Shown here one piece after another: positions 1 through 12,569 of a stretch of 37,390 nucleotides of DNA. Each line of letters begins with the position of its first letter. Within the stretch, counting starts at the first letter, position 1. The notes beneath the pieces were generated by a model. That model saw only the letters and a list, made by a program, of their open reading frames with translations, ran no database searches and was not told where the DNA came from. A program made the translations under genes and the position numbers. The stretch covers positions 1 to 37,390 of the forward strand of contig JAAPAO010000345.1 of NCBI GenBank assembly GCA_013115145.1, given 5' to 3'. The DNA comes from Perkinsus chesapeaki. Its lineage: Eukaryota; Perkinsozoa; Perkinsida; Perkinsidae.

Positions 1-497
1 TTTTGATTCAATCATTGCTTCGCTCCGCTAAGCTCGCGCTCGCGCTCGCCAAGCTTCGCGCACTGATTGACAATTATAACCGAGGTTTTGACGAGCTAGG
101 GGCCCTTCATGCTACGCATTTACGCCACCAGCGTATTCATAAGGGCATCTATTCTGGTCGCTTTGAGGGACTTGCATTCTATTTGAAATACCAAGTCTTT
201 TCGCGTATCCGAACCTCGCCCTTGAAAGATTCAAAACACGTCAAGTTTTGATCATGTCAATTTATATTTCCCTGGAGGAATGAAGCCAACGATGACGTCT
301 ATCAAAGCTCTACTATTCCTCGTAACCCTTCGATGGATCAGCTACTGTGTGGCCTCGAGAAAATGGCGTATAAAGTATCTTCGATAATTGTGTTACGGCT
401 GTCTCCCTGTGAGCACGTTTCCCGTCTAAAAGGCTATCGTTACCTTCGTGGTCGTCGTCGTCGCGATCTTGTGTCATCTTGGGGTGTTTGCTCTTAA
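1..497. other. Upstream flank of casein kinase 1 gene, no gene supported
   Basis: I see no convincing gene here. An 82-codon open frame at 3-251 begins in an Ala/Leu/Lys-rich stretch made by short GCTCGC-type repeats and then loses any recognisable character, so I treat it as chance. The last 100 bases before the kinase start are pyrimidine-rich in patches and probably hold its 5' leader. No TATA-like or other promoter element can be assigned with confidence. Confidence 0.4.
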
Positions 498-1957
<1,460 letters not shown>

Positions 1958-3612
1958 GGGAAGTCCAGGCAGTATACGATAGCACTGACGATATATAATC
2001 CAGCATTGCTTAGTCGAAACTCGATACGTGAAATCATTAGAGTTAGGAGAGATATTAATTATTCATAGACTTACTACCGTCTGTTGCTCCTCGTAGCACC
2101 AGCAGCAAGCATCTGAACTTCTGCTTACTAAACTGTACTAATATTATCGTACGTGTTGATGGAGACTTGGGATGCTGGAAGTGGCCAAGTGCTATTGTAG
2201 CCACGTTTGCCGCGTCGTCTTCTTCTTCATCGTCGTCTTCTACTGTATTGTTACTTGGCTGCAATATAGCGGTGGAGCGAGGCTCTCACCGTTAGTGGTA
2301 CCTCTATTATCTAAGTTTATTCATATTGTATTGTGTGTGTTGTCAAGGGCAGCAGTTGGGGGAGGGGTCGCAAAATTACGAATAAACAGGCATTTGCCTT
2401 CACTGGTCAGGTAGCTGAAAGATCGATAATAGAGAACAGCAGCCACGGAAGCACACCACCCAAGTACAATTTTGGTAAAAAGAACGAAGCTACGAAGCCT
2501 TATACGTACTCATCTCGGTCTCAGATTAATCGCAGAACCTTGTACTTGAATTAGCTGCTACGGAGTACAGTGCCTTCCGTGGATGCTCGAAGAGCTGCGG
2601 CTGTATCTCTATTATGTCTGGTCTCTTTGGAACGGTCAGTCCTATTATGTCTCTCGCTCCCATGCACCTCCTGCTGCTGCTGCTCTTGTTACCCCTTTAC
2701 TGCTGTCTGCTGTCTTCTATCCTCCGTTGCAGCCATTGAAGCAGTGCTACCCTCGATCTGTTGTTTCTAACTATTTGGCGGCTACGAAAGAAGCATCGAC
2801 TTGTGGTATCTGTCTTCGGATTGGCTGTATCTAAATAGTAGTAGCAAACTTGAATGATATAAACAACAGCACTTAGTCATTAGCATCATCATAAATAACA
2901 CCAGCGGTAGATTCCTGAACTGGGTGAAGGTCCTCCACCACTTAGGCCTGTCTCCTTTGTGTCGACCTCCGCTCTCTGCTCCGCTGTTGCTGCTGTCACT
3001 ATGTAGTATCATCAGCTAAACATCATCCTCCGCCGCCGCTCATTATAACCTGTCGCGTTATGTAGTATGGGTTATCTGAGCCTTTCCCTCCCAGCTCTTT
3101 TTGTATGTTCCGATCCAAAGTATGGTTCATCGCCGACACAGATCAGGAGACTCGGAGAATCGATAAATGGCGGCGGGCATTTGAGCGATCTGATGAGGCA
3201 ATGTAATATCGAAGGGTACTGTGAAACTGCCGAGGGGGGGAAGCAAGCTGAGTCAGTATGGCGCTAGTGTCGCGAACGGGCTCGGATTCACACTATTTGC
3301 TGAAGTCAACTTGGTATCTTAGCAATCACTGTGAAGGACCAGCTGACGCTCAAGTTTCGAATCATCCTGCAATAATTTTAATTTTGATATCATTTCCGGT
3401 CTTTACCTAGCAGTGTTCGATCGCTTAAATCATAGTAGGATAATGAAGGTTTGTTGATAGGTTTGATATGGATGTCGATGAACCTGGGCAGGATGATCCT
3501 TTTGAGGATATCATAGTGGAGCAACCAACACTGCGAAGTAATCATATAGTGAGGGTAACGGCTACCATCTGACGGCAGCATTGATCTTACGGTCCCTTTC
3601 TTCACCATTTCA
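1958..3612. other. Intergenic stretch, no gene supported
   Basis: No frame on either strand shows a recognisable domain or a chain of exons. There are low-complexity patches, for example CTTCTT/CATCGT repeats near 2217-2242 and CTGCTG runs near 2672-2690. The first few hundred bases probably include the casein kinase 3' UTR. Confidence 0.4.
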
Positions 3613-4267
3613 AGATTAGTAAAAGCCGGGCCAAATTAGTAAAAGACCAGAACAATCTATTATTTTTCCCAGATCAAATTAGCAGTCTGCTTTTTATGAT
3701 GTGGCTCATAAAGCCGCTGATACCAATAGGCGCATGCATCATGTACGGTAACTGAGTTGCTGGCAGCAACCCATCTGTCGCGACCGGCGTGACTTATAAT
3801 AAGTCATGTTTTGCGATCAACTGTTGCATTCGAAGGCGTAACCTCCATCATCACGTGGGTAGAGTGATGAAAATTGACTGACGCAATGGGTGACAGAGGA
3901 TATATCGGAGGCGTGTCAAGCATTCATCGCAGAATGGATCTTTGACTATCCATTGAGCCTCCGTTCACTCTGGTTACGAAATTGGTCGGGGCTTTTACTA
4001 ATTTGTTCTGCCCTATATTAATTTGTTCTGCCCTATATTAATTTGTTCTGGGCTATATTAATTTGTTCTGGGCTATACTAATTTGTTCTGGGCTATACTA
4101 ATTTGTTCTGGGCTATATTAATTTGTTCTGGGCTTTTATTAATTTGTTCTGGGCTATATTAATTTGTTCTGGGCTATATTAATTTGGTTTTGGCTTTTAC
4201 TAATTTGTTCTGGGTTATATTAATTTGTTCTGGGCTATATTAATTTGGTCTTGTCTTTTACTAATTA
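3613..4267. mobile_element. Foldback-like element with arms made of 20-bp subrepeats
   Basis: The right arm (about 3991-4267) is a tandem array of roughly 13 units of 20-21 bp with core TAATTTGTTCTGGGCTATAT and variants such as CTTTTACTAATTTG. The left arm (about 3613-3690) carries at least two complete units of the same sequence in the opposite orientation (ATTAGTAAAAGCCGGGCCAA, ATTAGTAAAAGACCAGAACA) plus decayed ones. Between them lie about 300 bp of unique non-coding sequence. Long inverted arms made of tandem subrepeats are typical of foldback (FB-like) non-autonomous DNA elements. I see no transposase and cannot define a target-site duplication. A plain satellite array with an inverted outlier is the alternative. 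Confidence 0.6.
3991..4267 (+). repeat. Tandem array, about 13 x 20 bp
   Basis: Direct repeat of period 20 (one or two units of 21). Early units end in GCCCTATATTAA, middle ones in GGGCTATATTAA or GGGCTATACTAA, and the last ones in GGCTTTTACTAA. This graded variation suggests growth from within the array. It forms the right arm of the foldback-like structure. Confidence 0.9.
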
Positions 4268-4642
4268 CATCTTGAAATGGTGTATGTGTTACCAACTTCT
4301 ACACGATGAACTTCTGCTCCAGGGAACTTGTAGATGAAGGTCTCTGCTTGACTTCGATTTTTATAGCGTCTGCGCTCTCCGTACTGCTATGGGGTAATAA
4401 GTCTGTAAGTCAGGTCGCCTCGTTCTATATCGCGATGAAACTGGAGGCTTATCTGACCGAGTGAATGCGTTACCTTTGCAGCGAAGTCGACAGGTCCTTC
4501 TGCTTGGAATCACGAACCGGGTATACTTGGGCGAGCCTGGCGAAATGAATTGACTCGAGCGTGTGAGATGTCTAACCGTTGTATGTTGTCGATCACCTGT
4601 GCTGGACATAAACAGCATGAGCGTTATAATTGTACTTTGCAG

Positions 4643-6602
4643 GCCTCGAGCAGCGGTGATAAAGTTGCAGACATTTCTCTACCGGTTCTAAAACGGGCAC
4701 CTTTGTGAGATTTGCGCAACAGAATGTCTATTGCTATAATATCATCTCTGCTTCAACAGCAGCGATGGCGGAAGGATAACTCTTTCATGTCATGGAATCG
4801 ACGTCTTGCTTAACCTGGGTGTTCAGTCAGATATAGCACCCTGGCTGGACGCCTTCGTTGAAAGCATTGAACATGTATCCTATCTTATTTATAATCCAGT
4901 GGAAGAATCTGATGCATCGTCATCATCATCAGCGTGTAAGAAGTGCTATCCTTTGTATAGGCAACTCCTGCATAAATCCATATCAGGTATAGGAAGCGTT
5001 GTCATCAATTTTACGACTCAAGCCGCGGGTGAGACTTTCTACAAGAGATATCATAACAGGTAGCCATTTCCTCGGGTAACCTTTTCTTCGAATGAACTCG
5101 TCATTCGGAATAAATGATGCAGCAGTTCGCATCCTTCAAGGACTGCTATCGACGGCATCGCCTGCTTGTTTAGGCACTTTGGCGAAACCGAATCCAAACA
5201 CTCTATCGGGCCGGTCTGTTATGTTCTGTTCTTGAGTGAGCTTCGTGTGGGTGTCTGCAATAGCGTAGATGAGCTCAGAGACACATCACAGTGTAGGAGG
5301 CGACTCGGCACACCGGTAACGATGGCATTGTAATCCACTTGTCATCACTTCCGTTCTCGTCGACAGCTCCCCGCCTGCCCATTTTGTCTTGAGCGCCTTG
5401 ACGTCACCGTCACTGGGATCATTACTGGGAAGCATGGATGGTTGGAAATGTCGTCTGGATGGAATAAGGCCGGTGAGAATGGTAGAGGCAGCGCTTCGTA
5501 ATTTCTTAGCAGAATGGTGCGAGTGCTGTAAACGTATGAGGTGTACCGACGGTCAGATGGTCTGCGAGGAGTGCGGCGCCCCTCAAACTGAGGACGCTCC
5601 AATGTGGGTAACGTGGTGGCTGATGTTAATTGAGTGGCGATGAAAAGCGAAATCAGATCTGCTTGATTTGCGGGCATGTCGGTTGTGGTCGCTACACTAA
5701 GGCAGCCTGTGCAAAACATCACGCCCTCGAAGTCGGCCACAGCCTTTGCATGGAGATCTCCAATGGCCGAATCTGGGACTATAGACGAGACGCTTTTGTT
5801 CATCGACGACTGGTGATGATATTCGTAGAAGAGGCGACGATACTGCTATCAGTTGTAGGTGCAGGAGTCAGGAAGGATGCTGGATTTGGACCCAGCAGCG
5901 GAGTCTTCTTCACCCGAGTCATCTGCCGATAACCATATGGTTCGACGAGCAATTATCGAGCAAGGAAATGGTGGAACGACTGCGAGGAGCGAGCTGGATA
6001 TATTGCTGAGTTCTCAAATAGAAGAGGAACGTCGACGAGTGAGTTGGCCTTCTCCGATTAACTGACCAACTGATCAATTTCCAGTACGAGGAGGCCTGCG
6101 CTGAGCTGGAGGCAGTTGGTCAGAGTCGCTCATCTCACGAGAGGTATCTCATGGAAATGGTGGACATGCCCGAACTGGAGGAGACAGGGTGTGTGGCGCA
6201 TTTATGAAACGATTCATTTCGAGCGTTTTTACTGCATAGGAGACTATTGAAGGAGAAGAAAGAGAGAATAACTGCGCTGCGCCACGAAATTAGACGACAT
6301 CGGCGGTTACACGACAGAAAGACGAAGGAGTTGAATGACCTTCAAGAGGTGATCGCTAAAGTGAGATCGAGACATTTCGTATAACAGGTTGTTGGGAAAC
6401 TGCTAGCAGAAAAGAGATCTCTAGAAAAACGAATCAGAAAAACTCCACTGGTGAGCATCGACATTGAAGATGACAGGGAAGTGCGACGACTGAGACAAGA
6501 GGTAGGTTTGAGTGTCCCCGACTCCGGCCACATGACGGGCATCTTCGACAGGTGGATGAGCTGACATTGCGTATAAGCAATCTGGATAATCCACAACAAT
6601 AA
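4643..6602 (+). CDS. BRAP2-like protein (RRM-like, RING remnant, UBP zinc finger, coiled coil); 5' end unresolved
   Basis: Homologue of BRCA1-associated protein 2, a cytoplasmic Ras-pathway and ubiquitin-linked protein. Exons: 4643-4704, 4760-5059, 5126-5315 (acceptor could be 5123), 5367-5472, 5510-5607, 5657-5812, 5859-6038, 6085-6188, 6240-6360 or -6348, 6388-6501, 6552-6602; about 490 aa. Order matches the family: N-terminal RRM-like BRAP2 domain (ends INFTTQAAGETFYKRYHNR), RING start CPFCLERLDVTVTGIIT, CxxC pairs, then a complete UBP zinc finger (CLICGHVGCGRYTKA ... GHSLCMEI ... IWDY) and a C-terminal coiled coil from about 5920 on. The RING centre lacks its expected Cys/His ligands. The first coding exon(s) upstream of 4643 were not found; exon 4643-4704 rests only on phase. 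The intron after 6360 would be 27 nt, or 39 nt if the donor is GTGATC at 6349. Confidence 0.85.
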
Positions 6603-7216
6603 TAATAATGATGTTTCGCATCAGATAATTAACTTTTCGTATAGTTTAATGAAACAAGTGGAAAGTGATGCTTGTTGGATCGAGCGAAATGTGGGGTCAT
6701 AAGTCGATACCATCTTTTGGTTGTCTGCGTCAAAACACGTGTTTTTGTAAGAACTCGATTTGATCGAAGGACAGGACTGCTAATCGCTTACTTTCTCCCA
6801 TAAGTACGAAGTCGGATGGTCACTCCTAGTGCCGCTTCCGTTCGATGTGGTGACTTCATGCAATGGTTGCCAACTTATTGTTGCTGCATCCCTACCGTGA
6901 GCTGACCTCTGAAGCAGTAAGGCCTCCGGATTTAAAAGGGACCTACCTATATGTGGGTTGTGTGGCATAACTAACCAGTGCTTCTTAACCCAGTAACATG
7001 GCTCTAGTAGGGTACTGTTACGTGACCTCTAGTTGCACGTGCCACTGTTACGTGGCACTGTGGCAGTGCCACTGCTACGGTAAGGCCGCGCTACCTACAG
7101 GCTGTAGGATACAGCCCTAATACTAGATATGTTGGTCGATACAACGTTGGATCGATCTTCCAGCTCAACACTGTCCTATAGATGATGGCTCACCTAGTCA
7201 GTTTGTATTTCATATA
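6603..7216. other. Intergenic, small hairpins only
   Basis: No gene supported. Around 7010-7090 the words GTGCCACTG, TACGTGGCAC and GGCAGTGCCACTG form short overlapping inverted repeats that could fold locally. They do not match a tRNA or another RNA family I recognise. Confidence 0.4.
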
Positions 7217-7344
7217 AGACTATTGAAGGAGAAGAAAGAGAGGATAGCTGCGCTTCGCCACGAAATTAAATCGGCGGTTACACGATACTATCGTGACGAT
7301 AGGAAACAAAGGATCTGAATGACCTTCAAGAGGTGATCGCTAAA
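7217..7344 (+). pseudogene. Decayed duplicate of one BRAP2 exon
   Basis: This segment repeats the BRAP2 coiled-coil exon at 6241-6360. It begins with the same 24 bases or so (AGACTATTGAAGGAGAAGAA...), continues through CTGCG/CTTCGCCACGAAATTA and CGGCGGTTACACGA, and ends with TGAATGACCTTCAAGAGGTG ATCGCTAAA. It has lost about 9 bases in the middle and gained about 14, so the frame shifts and stops. The match begins and ends almost exactly at the exon borders of the parent; flanking intron sequence is not shared. No other BRAP2 exon is seen nearby, so this is a fragment and not a second gene. Confidence 0.85.
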
Positions 7345-7968
7345 AAGAGGAAGTGTTCCAGTGGTTGTAAGGTGGTGGCAAACTCGTCCAATTGTTCTGA
7401 AAACAACAAAATGGTAAGACCAGAAAATGAACTCTCTCTGAAAGTCGGACACTACTTGCCAAATAGCATCAAGGATAGCAAGCCACTAATACCGTCAAAT
7501 GAAATGAGAGTTCATCAAAGTACATTACTTTTATTCCAACATAAAAAGTATTTCTAAGAAAGAGTTTTGAATGAATGAAATAACAATCACTTGAGCGAAT
7601 AATAAACTGCTCTGTGATTGGTGTATTTAATCTATAGCAAAGCTTCTACATCGTCATGTTTCTGCCTCGCGCAAGGAGCTGGGTATGAGCTGGGTTAGTG
7701 GTTCTTATCCACTCCTTGATAACCTGGGATGTATATTCGACGACCGCCCTGAGAAGCTAAGGAATTAGCCCTGCATCACACACGATCATGTCAGATAGAG
7801 CAAACAAATTGGTTCTGAACCAATGGTTCAGCTATGTGTCCCGAATATAGTGTAGAACTCATTCTATTTCCACGCTTCACAACGAGCAATGAGCCACTTA
7901 CTTATTAACACGATGCGACCAGTAGCAGTGGGATGCGTCAGGTATCTGCCAGTAACCGTGCACAGTAA
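7345..7968. other. Intergenic, no gene supported
   Basis: A frame at 7333-7557 continues out of the decayed BRAP2 exon into AT-rich sequence and shows no known motif. The rest includes the 3' flank of the minus-strand peptidase gene. Confidence 0.4.
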
Positions 7969-10013
7969 TTACCACGCACTTTCGGGATTGAGCGAGACGG
8001 AATGTTCAATGCTCACCACAAGGGCTCGGACCCCGACCTTGTCTTCAGTTATCGAGGCAGAAATCCATGGGTCAGCTCCTCCATTGATAGACAATATATT
8101 AGTTGCGCCACTCAGTTCTTTCCCGCCATATTCCGTTTGAACTTCAGCTACATATTTCTTCAACTAACAGGAGTTAACAAGCGTCAAATCGATATCCGAA
8201 GTACGGGATTAGTTGGGCAGTAACGTACAATGAACATTGTTACCTTCTCCTCGGATATGTCAAACGCTTCGCACGCGGTGATTGCTTGCTTCAGAACGTC
8301 ATCGGTCCTCAACCATGGGCAGTTGTTCTTCTCGGTACATGGCTGTCGCTGAGCAAACCCCCTGCAATATACAAATTCCCGCATTCTTTCGCCACTCTTA
8401 TTATGCGGATCCGTCAACCTGATATTAAACTCTCATTGTTACGCACTCCGGATCATCCAACTACGGCGTACCTTTTCATCAAGAAGGGCCACTCAACAAG
8501 TCTGCATGCCCCCGCAGGAACAGGATTGTTTACCAGGTACACGCTGGCAACGGCATCAAGCGGGTCCCTAAAGAGTTTCGACAGTACTTATGTTCGAACC
8601 TTTGATGGAACATTGACTACTCTGTTTCACCGAGTCGCTTGCAAACTCTTTCAATGTTACAGTAGACTTCCTTACATTCTGGGTCATTTTCTTGTACGAA
8701 GATACCGAGAAGCCGATCAGACCAACTTCTACAAGAATACATTCCACAAAAGTTCACAGTTGTACTCTATCTGAGAGCTGTACAACGCAATTTGGTTGCT
8801 CCGAGCTTCCAATTGGTTTTTGCATAACTTGAACTTTCTTTCCAACTGGCGCCCTTTATCAGCCGACCCTAGCCAATCTCCGAATGTTTTGTGTGCTTTC
8901 ACAACCTGAGTAGCACTACGCATTCACTCGAGGCTTGACATAATTCTGCTGCTTACTTTCTCCAAACACGCTTCACTTCCTCCGAGATTTTTATTAGAAA
9001 GGTCATCAGCCTCAATGGTGGAATATCTAAGTTGCAAACGAAGGATATGTAAATGTACGGCGAGAATATATTCGGATGAGTAGCACTCGCAGGAGGTCAG
9101 GTCGGTCTCACTTCTCCAACGCCAGCTGTACGTCAAATGCAGATGAGCTTGATACTGCCCCGACGAACTGGGCCGGATGTTTCTGGCGCACCCACGCTGC
9201 GAGAGCCTAATAACGATATCGCCCATATGAGCCTCACGATGTTGATATACCTCACCCCGGGGTAGCTGTCACCAAAGAGAATTATCTTGAGGTTGGGAGC
9301 ATTGAGATGTTCCTTACGGTGGGGCAGAATGGTAGGACAATCTTCAACAGTTTGATGAATGGTAAGGAGTTGTTTTAGTTTAGGAGCAGACACGTCACTC
9401 GTTGGAAAACTCGAACCGCTGTACCTTGGCATAATAATTCTTAACGGTCAAGGCAAGTATAATGGACCTATGTTCTAGAATGACGATGGCAAATTTATTA
9501 GCTTCAGCCACAGCCTTCATACCGGCAGGACAATTGTCTGGATAGTCTGCAAAATCACCAAGATAGAGAATAGCTATCTGACAAAGGCAAAGTTTCCTGA
9601 TAAGAGATTTAGCAAGCTGTAACCAACCGAGTACCTGTTGTGCCGTGTCATAAAATTCCCGGTTAAGATAGAAAGCTTGCTCGAAATAACCAGAACCTGA
9701 GAGTGGAAGCCATCTGTAATGGTAAGCATAGACGTTGCTCGTGTAGAAAGATTTGCAGGACCAATCGACATCTCTATGTACCTACTCATATTAAAATGGT
9801 CCACCTTCTGTTGAAAAACGCCCTTCACCCAGTCATCTGTCAGCCGTGTACTATAGTTACTCCCTCGCCACCTGAGGAATATATTTAGTATGCGTATCCG
9901 CTGGACTCAATTGATTAGAGGATCTCGAGTCGCTCCTACTTGCCGATCCCATCTCCGACGTTTAATGCAGCTGCGATTGACAACAGAAGAGAGGCAATTT
10001 GCCAATTCAGCAT
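7969..10013 (-). CDS. Secreted serine carboxypeptidase, peptidase family S28, 11 exons
   Basis: Prolyl-carboxypeptidase/dipeptidyl-peptidase-II-type serine peptidase. Exons on the minus strand: 10013-9940, 9871-9697, 9634-9468, 9424-9256, 9206-9112, 9026-8957, 8905-8766, 8728-8621, 8567-8472, 8418-8244, 8163-7969; 487 aa, all phases coherent. The first exon gives a signal peptide (MLNWQIASLLLSIAAALNVG), so it enters the secretory path. Family landmarks follow in order: QQKVDHFN, IAILYLGDF, ILEHRYSGSSFP, the nucleophile motif FGDSYPGALAAW (Ser192) with AVSSSA, the Cys-rich REFVYCRGFAQRQPC, NGGADPW (Asp454) and EHSVSL (His477). The triad is therefore complete. The usual GGSY/GSSY is GDSY here. 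Length suits the family. Intron 8765-8729 (37 nt) is the least certain junction. Confidence 0.9.
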
Positions 10014-12569
10014 ATCGTTACGAGAACACGACGAAACCTCGGATCGATGCTTCGCCGTCCTCCAACTCAACACTATCTCATGGCTGATCGCTCATCTAGT
10101 ATTTGTAGTGGTGAAGTACGACCAACCGAGCGACACGAGCAGTACAAAAACCCCTCGAGTGAAGGATAAAAAGCAAAAAGAGCCTCATATAAAGAATCGC
10201 AGGCAATCATGAGGACAAAGCGCTCACATCACATTAAGCTTATCTTCTAAAATAAAGAATCATATACGACTTAGCTAACTACTGGCACCAAAAGCAGAAC
10301 AGTCCCTTGAAGAATATATTTATGACTTTTAAGTAATAAGATAATCAGCCTTCAATATAACTACCAACTCAGCAAAAATACATGAAATAACTAAAACACC
10401 GGTAGAGAGTAGGCCTAGAGGGAAATGTCGGCGACCGCCACTGGCGAGGGGCATATTATCACAGCATTTCTATTATGCTGGTGAACAATAGCCATACCTT
10501 GGGTCGAGAGAACGAAGCGTGTGCCTCAGTAGCACATGGAGGGCCATATAGACTGAAAACTTACTGGGGAACTAGATTATTGGCTGATGAACCGACTAAT
10601 GATCATCCATGAGATCTTCTCATTGGGGGACGTTCAAACAAAGCTATTCTTCGAATTTGAAGTGCTAGGTAATCTGAAGTACACGTGGACTCGACGCGGA
10701 CACCCTGACAGCATGTTTAATAGTTCGCAATGTATCTAGAGCGTCTCCTCCGTATTCTGTACAGTAGTAGGTATTGGGAGAGGGAGATCTGTTCTATGAA
10801 GAATTTTAGCCCGGAATAACCAGTGTCAATGATTCAGTGGGCGATTTATAGCAAGCGTTTATAGTCCATTATTGCGCGCCAGAGCCAAGACGCACGGCGT
10901 GCGGCACGTGTAATAGCCCAAGTTCTTCAGCCTGTTCTAGCAACGGAATTTTCCGCCTACTATCCGTGAAAGGCTTGAGTCATAAGAAGTAAGCCTGTGA
11001 GAAGGAGCATCACATGGAATTTACAGTCCACACGAGCTATGCTATTGAAAATAAGGTTTGACAAAATTTCATAGAATGGGCAGGCGGGATGTCTCTGCGC
11101 CGGCACCTGTTCTGTTTCCTTCGGAGTTGAGTGGTTATGCACTCAAATGAGACTCTACCTCCAGCTGCTGGTTCCCGGCAACCAAGTTTGAAGCTCATCC
11201 GTACAGTGTAGGGCTATCGGTGCTGTCAGTGTTGACGATTGTCGGGATTGCCAGTTGTGCCAACACATGCCCTGTTTACACTGGAGCGGCTCCGTTGGAG
11301 CCCCCGCCCATACTGATCTGGCTCCACGAAGTGGAGGTGTACGAACTAACTATTGACTAGTATCGCCAGCCGCCGAAGCAATGTGGTGCTCTCCCATGAT
11401 AATAAACCAGAGGCTAACTTGACCATGTCAAATTAGGCTGAAATGCCCCCCGCAGTGCGGGGCCCGCACGCTCTTGGAATCATTGTGGGCACCGCGAGTA
11501 CATCCTCCTATCATTCGCTGGAGCCAGGACCTCTGTTCGAAGTTCACATTCGAGTGGCTTTTTGTTCCTAGCTTATAATGACGATAATAAGGCGTGAACG
11601 ATCTGTTGGCCCTCTTTTGTTTTGTGCATCGCGCCTGACTGCATCTTCCGACGCCGTTGAACTGGCTGGCCTAGTGCCTCTGGGTTCAGCATCTTCGACT
11701 ATGCGCGCTTTCCTGCGTCGGTTCTCAGATGATGTCAATCTTTCCACTACGCGCCATAGTATTCTTCAATCGCTTATCTCAATATAGCTGAGTCAGGTAA
11801 GCTGAGCTGATCACTGCTCACATTTTGATGCGTTGAACGTACTACGGTTCCCAAATAGGATGACTCTGCGCTGTTGCCTACAACCTATAGGCTACAAGTT
11901 GTAGCCGTAGCTAGACTGGACATTATGTAACATAATTTATGTTTTGATTAGTCGATGTTTAATTGAGATTCCACCTTTTTCCATTATTGTGGTATTCGAG
12001 GTACATTAAAGCTTCTAAGATCCGCATTTAATTCCAGAGTAATTCAGATATCAACAATCTTCGGCTTTAGGAGGAACTTATCGAGTTGCCTTATATACTA
12101 TTAGGAACTCTCACGCAATACGAGAAATCGGGCTGGCGGGCGCTTGTCGCCGCACGATGCCTATGAAGATTGCTCCGTAGTGTCTCTGTCGTCCGCCTAG
12201 GGTGAACAACATCCGAGTCCATTGAGACTGGTCGGTAGATATTCATCCAGAGTAATCACCACCGCGGTTATTCATTGATAGTGTTTGCTACGATTGACTT
12301 CTGTCGAGAACTTAACAGCCGAGATACGGGAGAAACCTAGGTTACGTTTGTGAAGTGCTCTGAGAGGCTGCCTCGTTGTCGGACTTCTTTTTAGTTGCCC
12401 ACACTTTCCTTCTCTTCTTTATCTAGACAAACACTATCAAGTACGACAACAGAGCTTTCGAAGATCTAATTTCCGGTGATATGAAACTTCGGTAGATTAT
12501 CAAGCTCTTGATCAAGTTGACTTTCGCATGAACAGAAATACCGCTGTTTGAGAGAATGGGAATCAGCAT
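10014..12569. other. 2.5-kb stretch without supported genes
   Basis: I searched both strands for exon chains and found none. Two weak hints only: a minus-strand hydrophobic start at 11010-10963 (MLLLTGLLLMTQAFHG) that resembles a signal peptide but has no matching downstream exon, and a 69-codon plus frame at 11578-11787 with no motif. The part nearest 10013 should hold the peptidase promoter. The part nearest 12570 is the 3' flank of the RRM gene. Confidence 0.35.

Noticed and set aside
3-251. 82-codon frame starting MIQSLLRSAKLALALAKLRA
   Set aside because: The helical-looking start is produced by short GCTCGC repeats; the remainder has no motif and no exon partner.
2782-3012. Minus-strand 76-codon frame with hydrophobic run
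   Set aside because: Composition is driven by AAC/AGC-type low complexity, and there are no splice partners or motifs.
7010-7090. Hairpin-rich GTGCCACTG block as an RNA gene
   Set aside because: It does not fit tRNA, snRNA or another fold I recognise; probably simple repeat drift.
9425-9467. A 28-nt intron in the S28 peptidase (ending at 9440)
   Set aside because: Using the next acceptor (43 nt, ending at 9425) restores the family motif EHRYSGSSFP, so the short version was dropped.
7150-10100. Similarity between 7150-7206 and 10040-10105 (GGATCGAT ... CTCAACACT ... ATGGCT ... CTAGT)
   Set aside because: Only about 60 bp with several gaps; too weak by eye to call a dispersed repeat or shared promoter.
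10963-11010. Hydrophobic minus-strand start MLLLTGLLLMTQAFHG as signal peptide of the S28 peptidase
   Set aside because: A better signal-peptide exon at 10013-9940 joins in phase to the second peptidase exon, so this distant one is not needed.
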